In this document: piece by piece, positions 1-5,617 of the stretch
Position numbering within the stretch: position 1 is the first letter of the stretch
Layout of the letters: each line of letters opens with the position of its first letter
DNA from: Rhodoferax sp.
GTDB taxonomy: Bacteria; Pseudomonadota; Gammaproteobacteria; Burkholderiales; Burkholderiaceae
Assembly: GCA_028292075.1 (NCBI GenBank)
Contig: JAQGNA010000241.1
Span: 1 to 5,630 of the forward strand
Reading direction: 5' to 3'
Length of the DNA stretch: 5,630 nt
Notes under the pieces: generated by a model
Databases searched by the model: none
The model's input: only the letters and a program-made list of their open reading frames with translations
Told to the model about the DNA's origin: nothing
Made by a program: the position numbers and the translations under genes

Positions 1-399
1 CTGAGCCAGATCGGCGGCATCACGCCGGCCCGCAAGCTGCAGATCTTCGCCGAGCAGTTCGGCGTGCGCACGGCCTGGCACGGCCCTGGCGACATGTCGC
101 CGATGGCGCATGCGGCCAACATCCACATCGACCTGGCCGCGCGCAACTTCGGCGTGCAGGAGTGGTCGGGCACCGAGCCGCCGAACTTCGTGATCCAGGA
201 ACTGAAGGGCCCGCGCGAGGCGCTGCTCGAAGTGTTTCCGGGCCTGCCGGAGTTCCGCAACGGCTACGTCTACGCCAACGACAAGCCGGGTCTGGGTGTG
301 GAACTCGATGAACGCGAAGCCAAGAAGTACCCCTGCGAAAACACCGTCACCGCATGGACGCAGACACGTCTGGTGGACGGGACCTTGCAGACGCCCTGA
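1..399 (+). CDS. Enolase-superfamily sugar-acid dehydratase, ManD/RspA type (C-terminal part; 5' end outside window)
   Basis: The frame is open from base 1 and ends at TGA 397-399, giving the last 132 residues of a protein of about 400 residues in this family. Known members are mandelate racemase/muconate lactonizing enzyme relatives that dehydrate sugar acids such as D-mannonate or D-gluconate in the cytoplasm using Mg2+. Visible here are the end of the barrel (LSQIGGITPARKL), the conserved His of the WHGPGD segment (codon 79-81), and the Glu of GVQEW (codon 160-162), which lies on the late barrel strands of the active site. The C-terminal capping segment contains GYVYANDKPGLGVELDE and a final TRLVDGTL. 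The metal ligands lie upstream of the window. Characterised ManD proteins usually end in a Trp-containing tail after DGTL; here the end is DGTLQTP, so the exact substrate is uncertain. The downstream dehydrogenase remnant supports a role in hexonate catabolism. Family confident; substrate not. Confidence 0.88.
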   Translation: MSQIGGITPARKLQIFAEQFGVRTAWHGPGDMSPMAHAANIHIDLAARNFGVQEWSGTEPPNFVIQELKGPREALLEVFPGLPEFRNGYVYANDKPGLGVELDEREAKKYPCENTVTAWTQTRLVDGTLQTP

Positions 400-551
400 G
401 GCGCCGTCCGGCGGTGGACTACCTGAACAAGGGCCTGGTGGACGTGAAGCCGCTGATTTCGGCCACGCTGTCCTACCGCGATTCGGCCCGCGCCTTCGCG
501 CTGGCGGCCGACCGTTCGCAGGCGATGAAGGTGCTGCTGAAACTCGATTGA
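400..551 (+). pseudogene. C-terminal remnant of a zinc-type MDR dehydrogenase (L-idonate 5-dehydrogenase-like)
   Basis: Frame 3 encodes PAVDYLNKGLVDVKPLIS followed by ATLSYRDSARAFALAADRS and QAMKVLLKLD, then TGA (549-551). This is the pattern of the last 45-50 residues of medium-chain zinc alcohol dehydrogenases: a 'DVKPLI' strand, a 'A..AF.LA.DRS.A.KV' helix and a final hydrophobic strand. Idonate/sorbitol-type enzymes match best. A full protein would be about 340 residues, but no zinc-binding or Rossmann segments precede it. The frame runs back into the preceding dehydratase gene, where an ATG at 354 gives only unrelated out-of-frame residues. Similarity seems to begin within about ten bases after the dehydratase stop. 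I infer an internal deletion that removed the intergenic region and most of the dehydrogenase gene. It probably makes no functional product. Whether the deletion ended exactly at 400 cannot be read from one sequence. Confidence 0.78.
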
Positions 552-563
552 AGTAGGGCGCCT

Positions 564-1175
564 TCAGTGCAGCAGGCTGCGAACGATGGGCGTCTGCAGC
601 GCCACGAATCCGGCCACGTTGATCAACACCGTGGCCCAAAAGACCACTTGGAATTCCCGCTTTGATGACTTGTGTCGCAGCCACTGCTGCGCGAGCAAGG
701 CACCCGGCCAGCCGCAGGCGAGGGCGAGCCAATGCAGCCGGGCTTCGGGCGTGCGCCACCGACCCTGGCGCGCCGCAGACCGATCGATCGCATAGGCGAT
801 GAAGGTGACGAGGCTCATGACCAGGTAGGCCGGCCCGACCCATGGCCCGACCGACCAGCGCCAGGCGACGAAGGCGTAGACCAGCAGGAAGGCCGGCAGC
901 AGCAACAGCCGCGGTAGCATTCCGCGGGCTTGCGATGCGGGGCGCGACTTCCGTGTCGGGCGGCTCGTTCGCACGAACTCGACCGCCGTGGCGCGCTTCT
1001 TTCCCAGCGGTCCGACGTCGACCGCGAACGACAAGGGCATGCCGATGACGGGCCGGCCGGTGCCGGATGGGAAAGACTTGATGTGGACGAAGAGGTCCTG
1101 GCCGCCTTGCAGCGACTCGATGAAGCCAAAGCCGCGTTCATCGTTCCAGGATTTGAGTCGGCCGGTGAATCGCAT
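564..1175 (-). CDS. Cold-shock-domain / DUF1294 integral membrane protein
   Basis: A 203-residue protein. Residues 1-67 form a cold-shock domain with the nucleic-acid-binding motifs GFGFIE (15-20, RNP1-like) and DLFVHI (28-33, RNP2-like). A basic linker (about 69-86, rich in Arg/Lys) leads to a DUF1294 region with about four hydrophobic segments, near 87-105, 113-131, 148-165 and 177-195. It carries the DUF1294 hallmarks AIDRSAARQGRWRTPE and LHWLALACGWPGALLAQ, then RHKSSKREFQ. The architecture is widespread in proteobacteria, but its function is not established; an RNA- or DNA-binding domain tethered to the inner membrane is the simple inference. I chose ATG 1175 because it gives the usual MRFTGRLKSW start. 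A TTG at 1214 would add 13 residues not typical of cold-shock domains. No good Shine-Dalgarno precedes 1175. The 3' end converges on the dehydrogenase remnant with 12 bp between the stops. Confidence 0.9.
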   Translation of the reverse strand: MRFTGRLKSWNDERGFGFIESLQGGQDLFVHIKSFPSGTGRPVIGMPLSFAVDVGPLGKKRATAVEFVRTSRPTRKSRPASQARGMLPRLLLLPAFLLVYAFVAWRWSVGPWVGPAYLVMSLVTFIAYAIDRSAARQGRWRTPEARLHWLALACGWPGALLAQQWLRHKSSKREFQVVFWATVLINVAGFVALQTPIVRSLLH

Positions 1176-1211
1176 GGGGATGATTGTCGACCAACCGGGC
1201 CGGATGGATGC

Positions 1212-1258
1212 CAATGGCGAGAGCGGCGACTGAAACCGCTCTCGTCACCAGGCCATTG
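1212..1258 (-). terminator. Strong hairpin between ggt and the CSD-DUF1294 gene; possible terminator without a U-tract
   Basis: The arms CGAGAGCGG (1218-1226) and CCGCTCTCG (1236-1244) pair perfectly over 9 bp around a 9-base loop. An outer pair, CAATGG (1212-1217) and CCATTG (1253-1258), can extend the stem past an 8-base one-sided bulge. The structure starts about 30 bp past the ggt stop and ends about 37 bp before the next ATG. No T-run follows in the direction of minus-strand transcription, so it is not a classical intrinsic terminator. It could be a factor-assisted terminator, a 3'-end-stabilising stem, or a structure in the leader of the cold-shock gene. The hairpin is seen directly; the role is inferred. 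Confidence 0.5.
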
Positions 1259-1287
1259 CCAGCGCGCCAGCCTGGACGCCCACCGCC

Positions 1288-3003
1288 TCAGTTGTTGATC
1301 ACCATGGCAAACCCGTTTTGGCCGCGCGGATCGGTGACAGGGTAAGGCGTGTCGCCGATCACCTGGATGGCCTCGATGTTCAACCCGCCGCCCACACCGT
1401 TCTGCATGATCCAGCCGCGTTGCGTCAGGTCGGCAGCCACTGATGCGGGGTACTTGCTGGCTTCGTACTCGATGACGTTATTGGGCAGAAGCTGGTGGTG
1501 GAACCGGGGCTGGGCCTGCGCTTCGGCAATGGGCAACTTGTAGTCCAGCACGTCCACGAGCACCTGGTAGACGCTGGTGAAAATGCGCGAGCCACCGGGC
1601 GTGCCCAGTACCAGGGCAACCTTGCCGTCCTTCGTCGCGATGGTCGGGCTCATGGAAGACAGGGGCCGCTTGTTCGGCTGCACGGAGTTCGCGTCCGAGC
1701 CCACCACGCCGAACTGGTTCGGCACGCCGGGCTTGGCCGCGAAGTCGTCCATCTCGTTATTGAGCAGGAAGCCGGCGCCTTGCACCACGATGCCGCTGCC
1801 ATAGCCACCATTGAGCGTGTAGGTGTTGGACACCGCATTGCCCCATTTGTCGACGATGGAGAAGTGCGTGGTCTGAGGCTTCTCTACCGCCGCTGCGGCT
1901 GCCGGGACGTTCGTGCCCAGGCCGGGCTGGATCTGGGCCAAAGGCGTCGGCACCAGGGGATTGACCTCGGAGGCGCGGCGCCGCAGATAGTCGTCCGCCA
2001 ACAGCTCGGTCATCGGCACCTTGAAGAAATCGGCATCGCCCAGGTATTGCGCCCGATCTGCGAACACCCTTTTTTCCATTTCGGCGGTCAGGTGCAGGTA
2101 CTGCGCCGAATTCAGCGGCGCGTTGGCAAACTGTGGCGACAGAAAGCTCTTCATCTTCAGCAGTTGCCCGATGCCGAACCCACCCGAACTGGGCGGCGGT
2201 GCGGTATAGACCACATGGCCGTTCCAGTTGATGGCCACCGGCTCGCGCCACACGGCCTGGTAGTTGGCCAGGTCAGCCTTGGAGATCAGGCCATTGGTGC
2301 GGCCCATCTGGGCCACGAGCAGGTCGGCGGTCTCTCCCTTGTAGAAATCGTCGGCGCCCTTCTCGCTGATGCGCTGCAACGTGGACGCCAGCTCGGGCTG
2401 CTTGAACAGCTGACCGGCCACCATCTTGCCGCCGAAGTAGTTGTTGAAGTTGACGCGGCTCGCCGTCGCGGTGGGAGTGGCGGTGGCATAAGCGGTGAAG
2501 CCGTCCCGCGCATAACCGATGGCCGGGGCCAGCACCTGGCTCCAGCGCAACTTGCCGAACTTCTGGTGTGCGGCCTGCATGCCGGCCACGGTGCCCGGAA
2601 CCCCAGCAGCCAAAGAGCCATCCAGGCTCAGGCGCGGAATGACGTTCCCGCTGGCGTCCAGGTACATGGTGGGCGTGGCTGCACCCGGCGCCTTCTCGCG
2701 GTAGTCGACGAAGTAGGGCTTGCCGTCCATGTAGATGGTCATGAAGCCGCCGCCGCCGATGTTGCCCGCCGATGGCAATGTCACGGCCAAGGCGAATGCG
2801 ACCGCGACGCCGGCATCGACGGCGTTGCCACCCTGGTCCAGGATGGTCTTGGCCGCCTGGGCGCCGAAGCGGTCCGGAGATGAAATGGCCGAAGCCTTGA
2901 GCTGCGGCTGGTCGCCATCACTGCCGCCGCAGCCAGCCAGCCCGGCGGACAAGGCCACGGCCAGGAGAGTGCGGCGGCGCAAGAGGAAGGATACCTGGGT
3001 CAT
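1288..3003 (-). CDS. ggt: Gamma-glutamyltransferase precursor, predicted lipoprotein
   Basis: A 571-residue Ntn-hydrolase that transfers or hydrolyses the gamma-glutamyl group of glutathione and related compounds, normally in the periplasm. The pro-enzyme cleaves itself before the catalytic Thr. That Thr is T378 in KPQTTHFSIVD (codon 1872-1870), giving a large chain of about 377 residues including the signal and a small chain of 194. Substrate-binding residues of the family are present: Arg102 in DYREKAP, Asn398 in YTLN, the acidic pair in NNEMDDF (419-420), Ser449-Ser450 in LSSMSP and Gly470-Gly471 in GTPGGSRI. Residues 1-24 are a signal peptide (LLRRRTLLAVALSAG) ending in the lipobox LAGC, with Cys25 followed by Gly-Gly-Ser, which suggests outer-membrane retention. 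The RRR before the hydrophobic core could be a Tat-like signal. ATG 3003 was chosen because GGAG lies about 8 bases upstream and the signal peptide then starts normally. ATG 3015 and GTG 3069 are alternatives. Length and all key residues look intact. Confidence 0.96.
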   Translation of the reverse strand: MTQVSFLLRRRTLLAVALSAGLAGCGGSDGDQPQLKASAISSPDRFGAQAAKTILDQGGNAVDAGVAVAFALAVTLPSAGNIGGGGFMTIYMDGKPYFVDYREKAPGAATPTMYLDASGNVIPRLSLDGSLAAGVPGTVAGMQAAHQKFGKLRWSQVLAPAIGYARDGFTAYATATPTATASRVNFNNYFGGKMVAGQLFKQPELASTLQRISEKGADDFYKGETADLLVAQMGRTNGLISKADLANYQAVWREPVAINWNGHVVYTAPPPSSGGFGIGQLLKMKSFLSPQFANAPLNSAQYLHLTAEMEKRVFADRAQYLGDADFFKVPMTELLADDYLRRRASEVNPLVPTPLAQIQPGLGTNVPAAAAAVEKPQTTHFSIVDKWGNAVSNTYTLNGGYGSGIVVQGAGFLLNNEMDDFAAKPGVPNQFGVVGSDANSVQPNKRPLSSMSPTIATKDGKVALVLGTPGGSRIFTSVYQVLVDVLDYKLPIAEAQAQPRFHHQLLPNNVIEYEASKYPASVAADLTQRGWIMQNGVGGGLNIEAIQVIGDTPYPVTDPRGQNGFAMVINN

Positions 3004-3007
3004 GTGA

Positions 3008-3011
3008 GTCT
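3008..3011 (-). promoter_or_regulatory. Shine-Dalgarno of ggt
   Basis: On the minus strand GGAG precedes ATG 3003-3001 in the context GGAGACTCACATG. The upstream in-frame starts (ATG 3015, GTG 3069) have no comparable site and would add a charged extension in front of the signal peptide, so this site decides the start. Confidence 0.65.
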
Positions 3012-3031
3012 CCATCGTTGTGTCCACCGGT

Positions 3032-3066
3032 CGATCAAACTCTTTGGTGGTTAACAATTTTGATCG
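3032..3066. repeat. Inverted repeat upstream of ggt, candidate operator or leader hairpin
   Basis: CGATCAAA (3032-3039) and TTTGATCG (3059-3066) are perfect 8-bp inverted arms separated by 19 bp, within the most AT-rich stretch of the gap and 29-63 bp in front of the ggt ATG. The half-site centres are 27 bp apart, about two and a half helical turns, so they do not lie on the same face. No regulator gene for it is visible. With arms this short, chance is a real alternative. Confidence 0.3.
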
Positions 3067-3105
3067 CACATGACTCGAAATGGTGCATGTCGGTAGGCCA
3101 ATACC

Positions 3106-3117
3106 GGGGAAAACCCC
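3106..3117. repeat. Short inverted repeat GGGGAAAACCCC
   Basis: Four G and four C flank an AAAA centre, about 103 bp upstream of the ggt ATG. The arrangement resembles the short G/C-armed half-sites recognised by some response regulators, but I cannot assign a factor. It may equally be a minor sequence coincidence. Confidence 0.25.
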
Positions 3118-3192
3118 TATGCGGATTGCCGGTCTGGGACCGACCGATTCGCTGCCTCGCCAGTGCGATGGCAGTGATGTCCATCGACCTGT

Positions 3193-3218
3193 GAATCACG
3201 GACGTGCGAATGACGGAC
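3193..3218. repeat. Imperfect 11-bp direct repeat, period 15
   Basis: GAATCACGGAC (3193-3203) and GAATGACGGAC (3208-3218) differ at one base and are spaced by 4 bp. The position, 70-95 bp past the end of the kinase gene, allows a role as paired regulator sites upstream of ggt. There is no supporting evidence beyond the repeat itself. Confidence 0.25.
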
Positions 3219-3288
3219 TTGAGAAATCAGCGCTAGAACGAACAGCAGACCACCGGCTTTATCGACAGCCACACGCAGGTCAGGAGAC

Positions 3289-5274
3289 TCAGCCGCCCTC
3301 GTCGACCGATTCCAACACCGTCATCAGTACGGCGGCACTGATCGGCTTGACGAAGTGGTGGTCGAAACCCGCTGCGTAGGACTCTTCGCGGTCGTTCAGC
3401 CGTCCGTATCCGGTGACAGCGACCAGCTTGGTTCTGGCAAGCGCAGGCTCGGCGCGCAGATGACGGGCGAGTTCCAACCCATCCATTTCGGGCAGTCCGA
3501 TGTCGAGCAGGCATACATCGGGGCGCTCCTGCAAGGCGCGCGCAAGCGCCTTGGTCGAGCTCTGTTCAACGATGACGTTGTGTCCAAGCAGCTCGACCAG
3601 CAGCGCGAGCATCTGGGCCGCGTCTGTGTTGTCGTCGACCACCAGAATGGTCAGTCGCCCTTGTTGCGGTACCGGGTCCGACGGCACGGCCGCATCGGGC
3701 ACCTCCACGCATGTCTGGCATTCAACGCGGGGCAGCAACACCGTGACCTGGCTTCCTTTGCCGACGCCGTCGCTTTGGGCGGTCACCGTTCCCCCCTGCA
3801 ACTGAACCAGGCTCCTGACCAACGCCAGGCCGATGCCCAGACCGCCTTGTGCGCGGTCGGAGGAGCGCTCCGCTTGAGCGAACAATTCGAATGCCTGTCC
3901 AAGGGTTTGCGGGTCCATGCCGATGCCGTCGTCGCGGATGGTGACGGACACCTTGTGCGCAATGTTCAGCGCGACATGGATGTTTCCGCCCGCCGGCGTG
4001 TACTTCACGGCGTTGTTGAGAACGTTCGAGAAGACTTGCACGAGGCGGTTTTCATCTGCTTGCACATGCGCTGGCTGATGCCCCATCTCGATGGTCAGCA
4101 CATGGTGACGAGCCTCCATGAGTGGGCGAACCTGCTCGATGGCGGCGAGGACAACGTGTTTCACCTCCACAGGCTGGAGGTTCAGGCTCACGATCCCTCG
4201 GGTCACTCGCGACACGTCGAGCAGGTCGTCGATCAAGCCCGTCATGTGCTTGACCTGGCGGGAGATCACCGCACTCGCTCGCTTGACCTTGGCCTGGTCT
4301 GAGGAGGCCAGGCGAAGCAGATCCGCCGCCGCACTGATGGGCGCCAGGGGGTTGCGCAGCTCGTGGGCCAGCATCGCCAGAAACTCGTCCTTGCGCCGGT
4401 CGTCTTCCTGTTTCGCTTTCTCAGCCTGAACGCGCTGCGTGACGTCCTTGAACAGGACACCGACGGGTCCGCCGTGAGCTGTGCCAACGCGAAAAGCGTA
4501 GACCTCGAACCAACGATTCAGGCTTGTGAATTCCTCCAGAAGTCGTCTGGGCTCTCCCGTGAGGGCCGTGTCCGCGTAAGCATCGAGCCAATGGCTTTCG
4601 ACACCGCCTGCAAGCTCGAGGATGGTCTTGCCAACGGCGTCGACCAGGCCGCTCTGCGCAGTGAATGTCGGATTTGCCTCGAGAAATCTGTAGTCGTACG
4701 GTCGTGAGCTTGCATCGAAAAGAACGTCGATGACGCAGAATGCCTCGTCCATCGAATCCACCAGGGCCCGATACGACTCCTTGACCATGGCTTTTCCGAG
4801 ATGCTGTTCGGTCACATCGTTGCAAATCGCCATGACGCCGCACACACCGGTGTCGTCTTCGATGGGGCTGTAGCCGTAGGTCCACCACACATTCTCCACA
4901 ACGCCGTTCCGGCGGATCGGAACCAGGGCATCCTCGTGCCACGTGGCGCCCAGGCCGGCCATCACATCTTCCAACTCCCTGCCGATGATGTGCCACGCCT
5001 CCGGCCACCATTCGGCCGCGGGCTTGCCCAGTGCCGCAGGATGGCGTTGCGAACCGAGCGAGCCACTGGCGGCATCGTTGTAGAACTGGATGAACTCCGG
5101 ACCCCAGAACACCAACATGGGGTCATTGGATGTGAGGATCAGCCTCACGACCGTCTTTAGCGTTGACGGCCACTCGGCGGGTTCCCCCAACGGGGAGTCG
5201 GCCCATGGATGAGCCCGTATGAACTTACCCATCTCGCCGCCGCCAGAAAGGAACTTCAGAGTGTTCGATGACAT
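3289..5274 (-). CDS. Soluble hybrid sensor histidine kinase / response regulator (PAS-PAS-HisKA-HATPase-REC)
   Basis: A 661-residue protein with no transmembrane segment or signal peptide, so a cytoplasmic sensor. The N-terminus has the family motif FLSGGGEMG (8-16), then a first PAS-like domain (about 45-158, DPMLVFWGPEFIQFYNDAA) and a second (about 166-283, SMDEAFCVIDVLFD). HisKA follows with the phospho-accepting His304 in AHELRNPL. The ATPase domain has an N-box with Asn421 (NNAVKYT), a G1 box DDGIGMD (448-454) and a G2 box GGLGIGLAL (477-485). A receiver domain (about 542-656) has Asp547/548, phospho-acceptor Asp591 (LLDIGLPEMDG), Thr621 and Lys643. All catalytic residues are present, so autophosphorylation and transfer to the own REC domain are expected. 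There is no HPt or output domain, and no partner regulator lies in the window, so the signal and target are unknown. ATG 5274 keeps the conserved N-terminal motif; its Shine-Dalgarno is weak (GGAACGAG with 8 bases to ATG). Confidence 0.94.
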   Translation of the reverse strand: MSSNTLKFLSGGGEMGKFIRAHPWADSPLGEPAEWPSTLKTVVRLILTSNDPMLVFWGPEFIQFYNDAASGSLGSQRHPAALGKPAAEWWPEAWHIIGRELEDVMAGLGATWHEDALVPIRRNGVVENVWWTYGYSPIEDDTGVCGVMAICNDVTEQHLGKAMVKESYRALVDSMDEAFCVIDVLFDASSRPYDYRFLEANPTFTAQSGLVDAVGKTILELAGGVESHWLDAYADTALTGEPRRLLEEFTSLNRWFEVYAFRVGTAHGGPVGVLFKDVTQRVQAEKAKQEDDRRKDEFLAMLAHELRNPLAPISAAADLLRLASSDQAKVKRASAVISRQVKHMTGLIDDLLDVSRVTRGIVSLNLQPVEVKHVVLAAIEQVRPLMEARHHVLTIEMGHQPAHVQADENRLVQVFSNVLNNAVKYTPAGGNIHVALNIAHKVSVTIRDDGIGMDPQTLGQAFELFAQAERSSDRAQGGLGIGLALVRSLVQLQGGTVTAQSDGVGKGSQVTVLLPRVECQTCVEVPDAAVPSDPVPQQGRLTILVVDDNTDAAQMLALLVELLGHNVIVEQSSTKALARALQERPDVCLLDIGLPEMDGLELARHLRAEPALARTKLVAVTGYGRLNDREESYAAGFDHHFVKPISAAVLMTVLESVDEGG

Positions 5275-5365
5275 GTTGGGTGCTCGTTCCGGTAATGCGC
5301 CTCAGGTCGTCCAGCAGGGCGACTTGCAATTCGGAATCTTTGGAAAATTCCGAAGTCTGGGCCAT
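5225..5365 (-). CDS. Possible 46-residue ORF overlapping the kinase start
   Basis: ATG 5365 to TAA 5225 encodes a 46-residue peptide starting MAQTSEFSKDSELQVALLDD and overlapping the first 50 bases of the kinase gene in another frame. Its first 30 codons lie outside the kinase, have an even, coding-like composition and include an amphipathic stretch (ELQVALLDDLRRI). An AGG lies 4 bases before the ATG. The overlap would permit translational coupling to the kinase, whose own ribosome site is weak. I recognise no family. It could be a leader peptide, a small partner of the kinase, or chance; the last 16 codons are a shadow of the kinase. Confidence 0.3.
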   Translation of the reverse strand: MAQTSEFSKDSELQVALLDDLRRITGTSTQHVIEHSEVPFWRRRDG

Positions 5366-5503
5366 GCGCCTGTCGAAAACGTGACGACATTGTGGCGGCC
5401 GCATCCGCGCGGCGGGGGCCGGACTGCCACGGGTCGAGCCGAGGGAATCAGCCCGGTCTCGAATCGACCCTGGCCTTTTGGGGCGCAGTGACGATATGAG
5501 GCT
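5366..5503 (-). other. Gap between tRNA-Ser terminator and the kinase/small ORF; expected kinase promoter region
   Basis: This GC-rich stretch should hold the promoter for the kinase because an intrinsic terminator sits just upstream. I see no convincing sigma-70 elements. It includes the inverted arms GGGTCGA (5431-5437) and TCGACCC (5464-5470), separated by 26 bp, which could be a regulatory site or chance. Confidence 0.35.
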
Positions 5504-5530
5504 AAAAAAAACCACCTCAACGGTGGTTTT
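5504..5530 (-). terminator. Rho-independent terminator of tRNA-Ser
   Basis: On the minus strand AAAACCACC (5530-5522), a 5-base loop (5521-5517) and GGTGGTTTT (5516-5508) form a perfect 9-bp stem whose T-run continues to 5504, giving eight T in a row. It begins at the final A of the encoded CCA, so transcription stops immediately after the mature tRNA end. Confidence 0.93.
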
Positions 5531-5617
5531 GGCGGAAGCGGTGAGATTCGAACTCACGGGCCCTTGCGAGCCGCCGGTTTTCAAGACCGGTGCAATCGAC
5601 CACTCTGCCACGCTTCC
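5530..5617 (-). tRNA. tRNA-Ser, anticodon UGA
   Basis: The minus strand reads 5'-GGAAGCG (5617-5611) and closes with CGCTTCC, discriminator G (5533) and an encoded CCA (5532-5530), 88 nt in all. The seven-base acceptor stem pairs perfectly. The anticodon arm is CCGGT-CTTGAAA-ACCGG with the anticodon TGA at 5583-5581, reading UCA and other UCN serine codons. A long variable arm (around GGCTCGCAAGGGCC), as expected for a class II tRNA, precedes the T-arm GTGAG-TTCGAAT-CTCAC. Serine identity agrees with both the variable arm and discriminator G. Only 13 bp upstream of the 5' end are in the window, so its promoter is not visible. Confidence 0.98.

Larger units (their letters stand above)
3004..3288 (-). 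other. Intergenic region between the hybrid kinase and ggt; likely holds the ggt promoter
   Basis: These 285 bp separate two genes on the same strand and contain no credible coding sequence. That is too long for a tight operon, so a separate ggt promoter is likely, but I could not find a convincing -35/-10 pair. It contains three repeat structures: CGATCAAA/TTTGATCG inverted arms (3032-3066), GGGG-AAAA-CCCC (3106-3117) and an 11-bp imperfect direct repeat of period 15 (3193-3218). No clear intrinsic terminator follows the kinase stop. Confidence 0.55.

Noticed and set aside
1176..1214. Longer CSD-DUF1294 protein starting at TTG 1214
   Set aside because: The added 13 residues do not fit the cold-shock domain start, and the start would lie in the hairpin stem.
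1495..2883. 462-residue open frame on the plus strand opposite ggt
   Set aside because: It lies wholly antisense to a clearly conserved Ggt, is rich in His, Arg and Gly as expected for the complement of GC-biased codons, and shows no recognisable domain.
3004..3069. Longer ggt starting at GTG 3069
   Set aside because: It adds 22 polar residues in front of a normal signal peptide and covers the inverted repeat. ATG 3003 has a better Shine-Dalgarno.
3355..4302. 315-residue open frame on the plus strand opposite the kinase
   Set aside because: Antisense shadow of the HisKA-HATPase-REC coding region. No motif or ribosome site supports it.
5366..5611. Upstream extension of the small ORF, giving a 128-residue frame that starts MAEWSIAPVLKTGG
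   Set aside because: The first part is a translation of the tRNA-Ser gene and its terminator, a common spurious annotation. Only the part from ATG 5365 was kept as a weak candidate.
5530..5617. tRNA-Ser as an attachment site of an integrated element
   Set aside because: I saw no integrase gene, no duplicated tRNA 3' end and no other mobile-element sign in the window.
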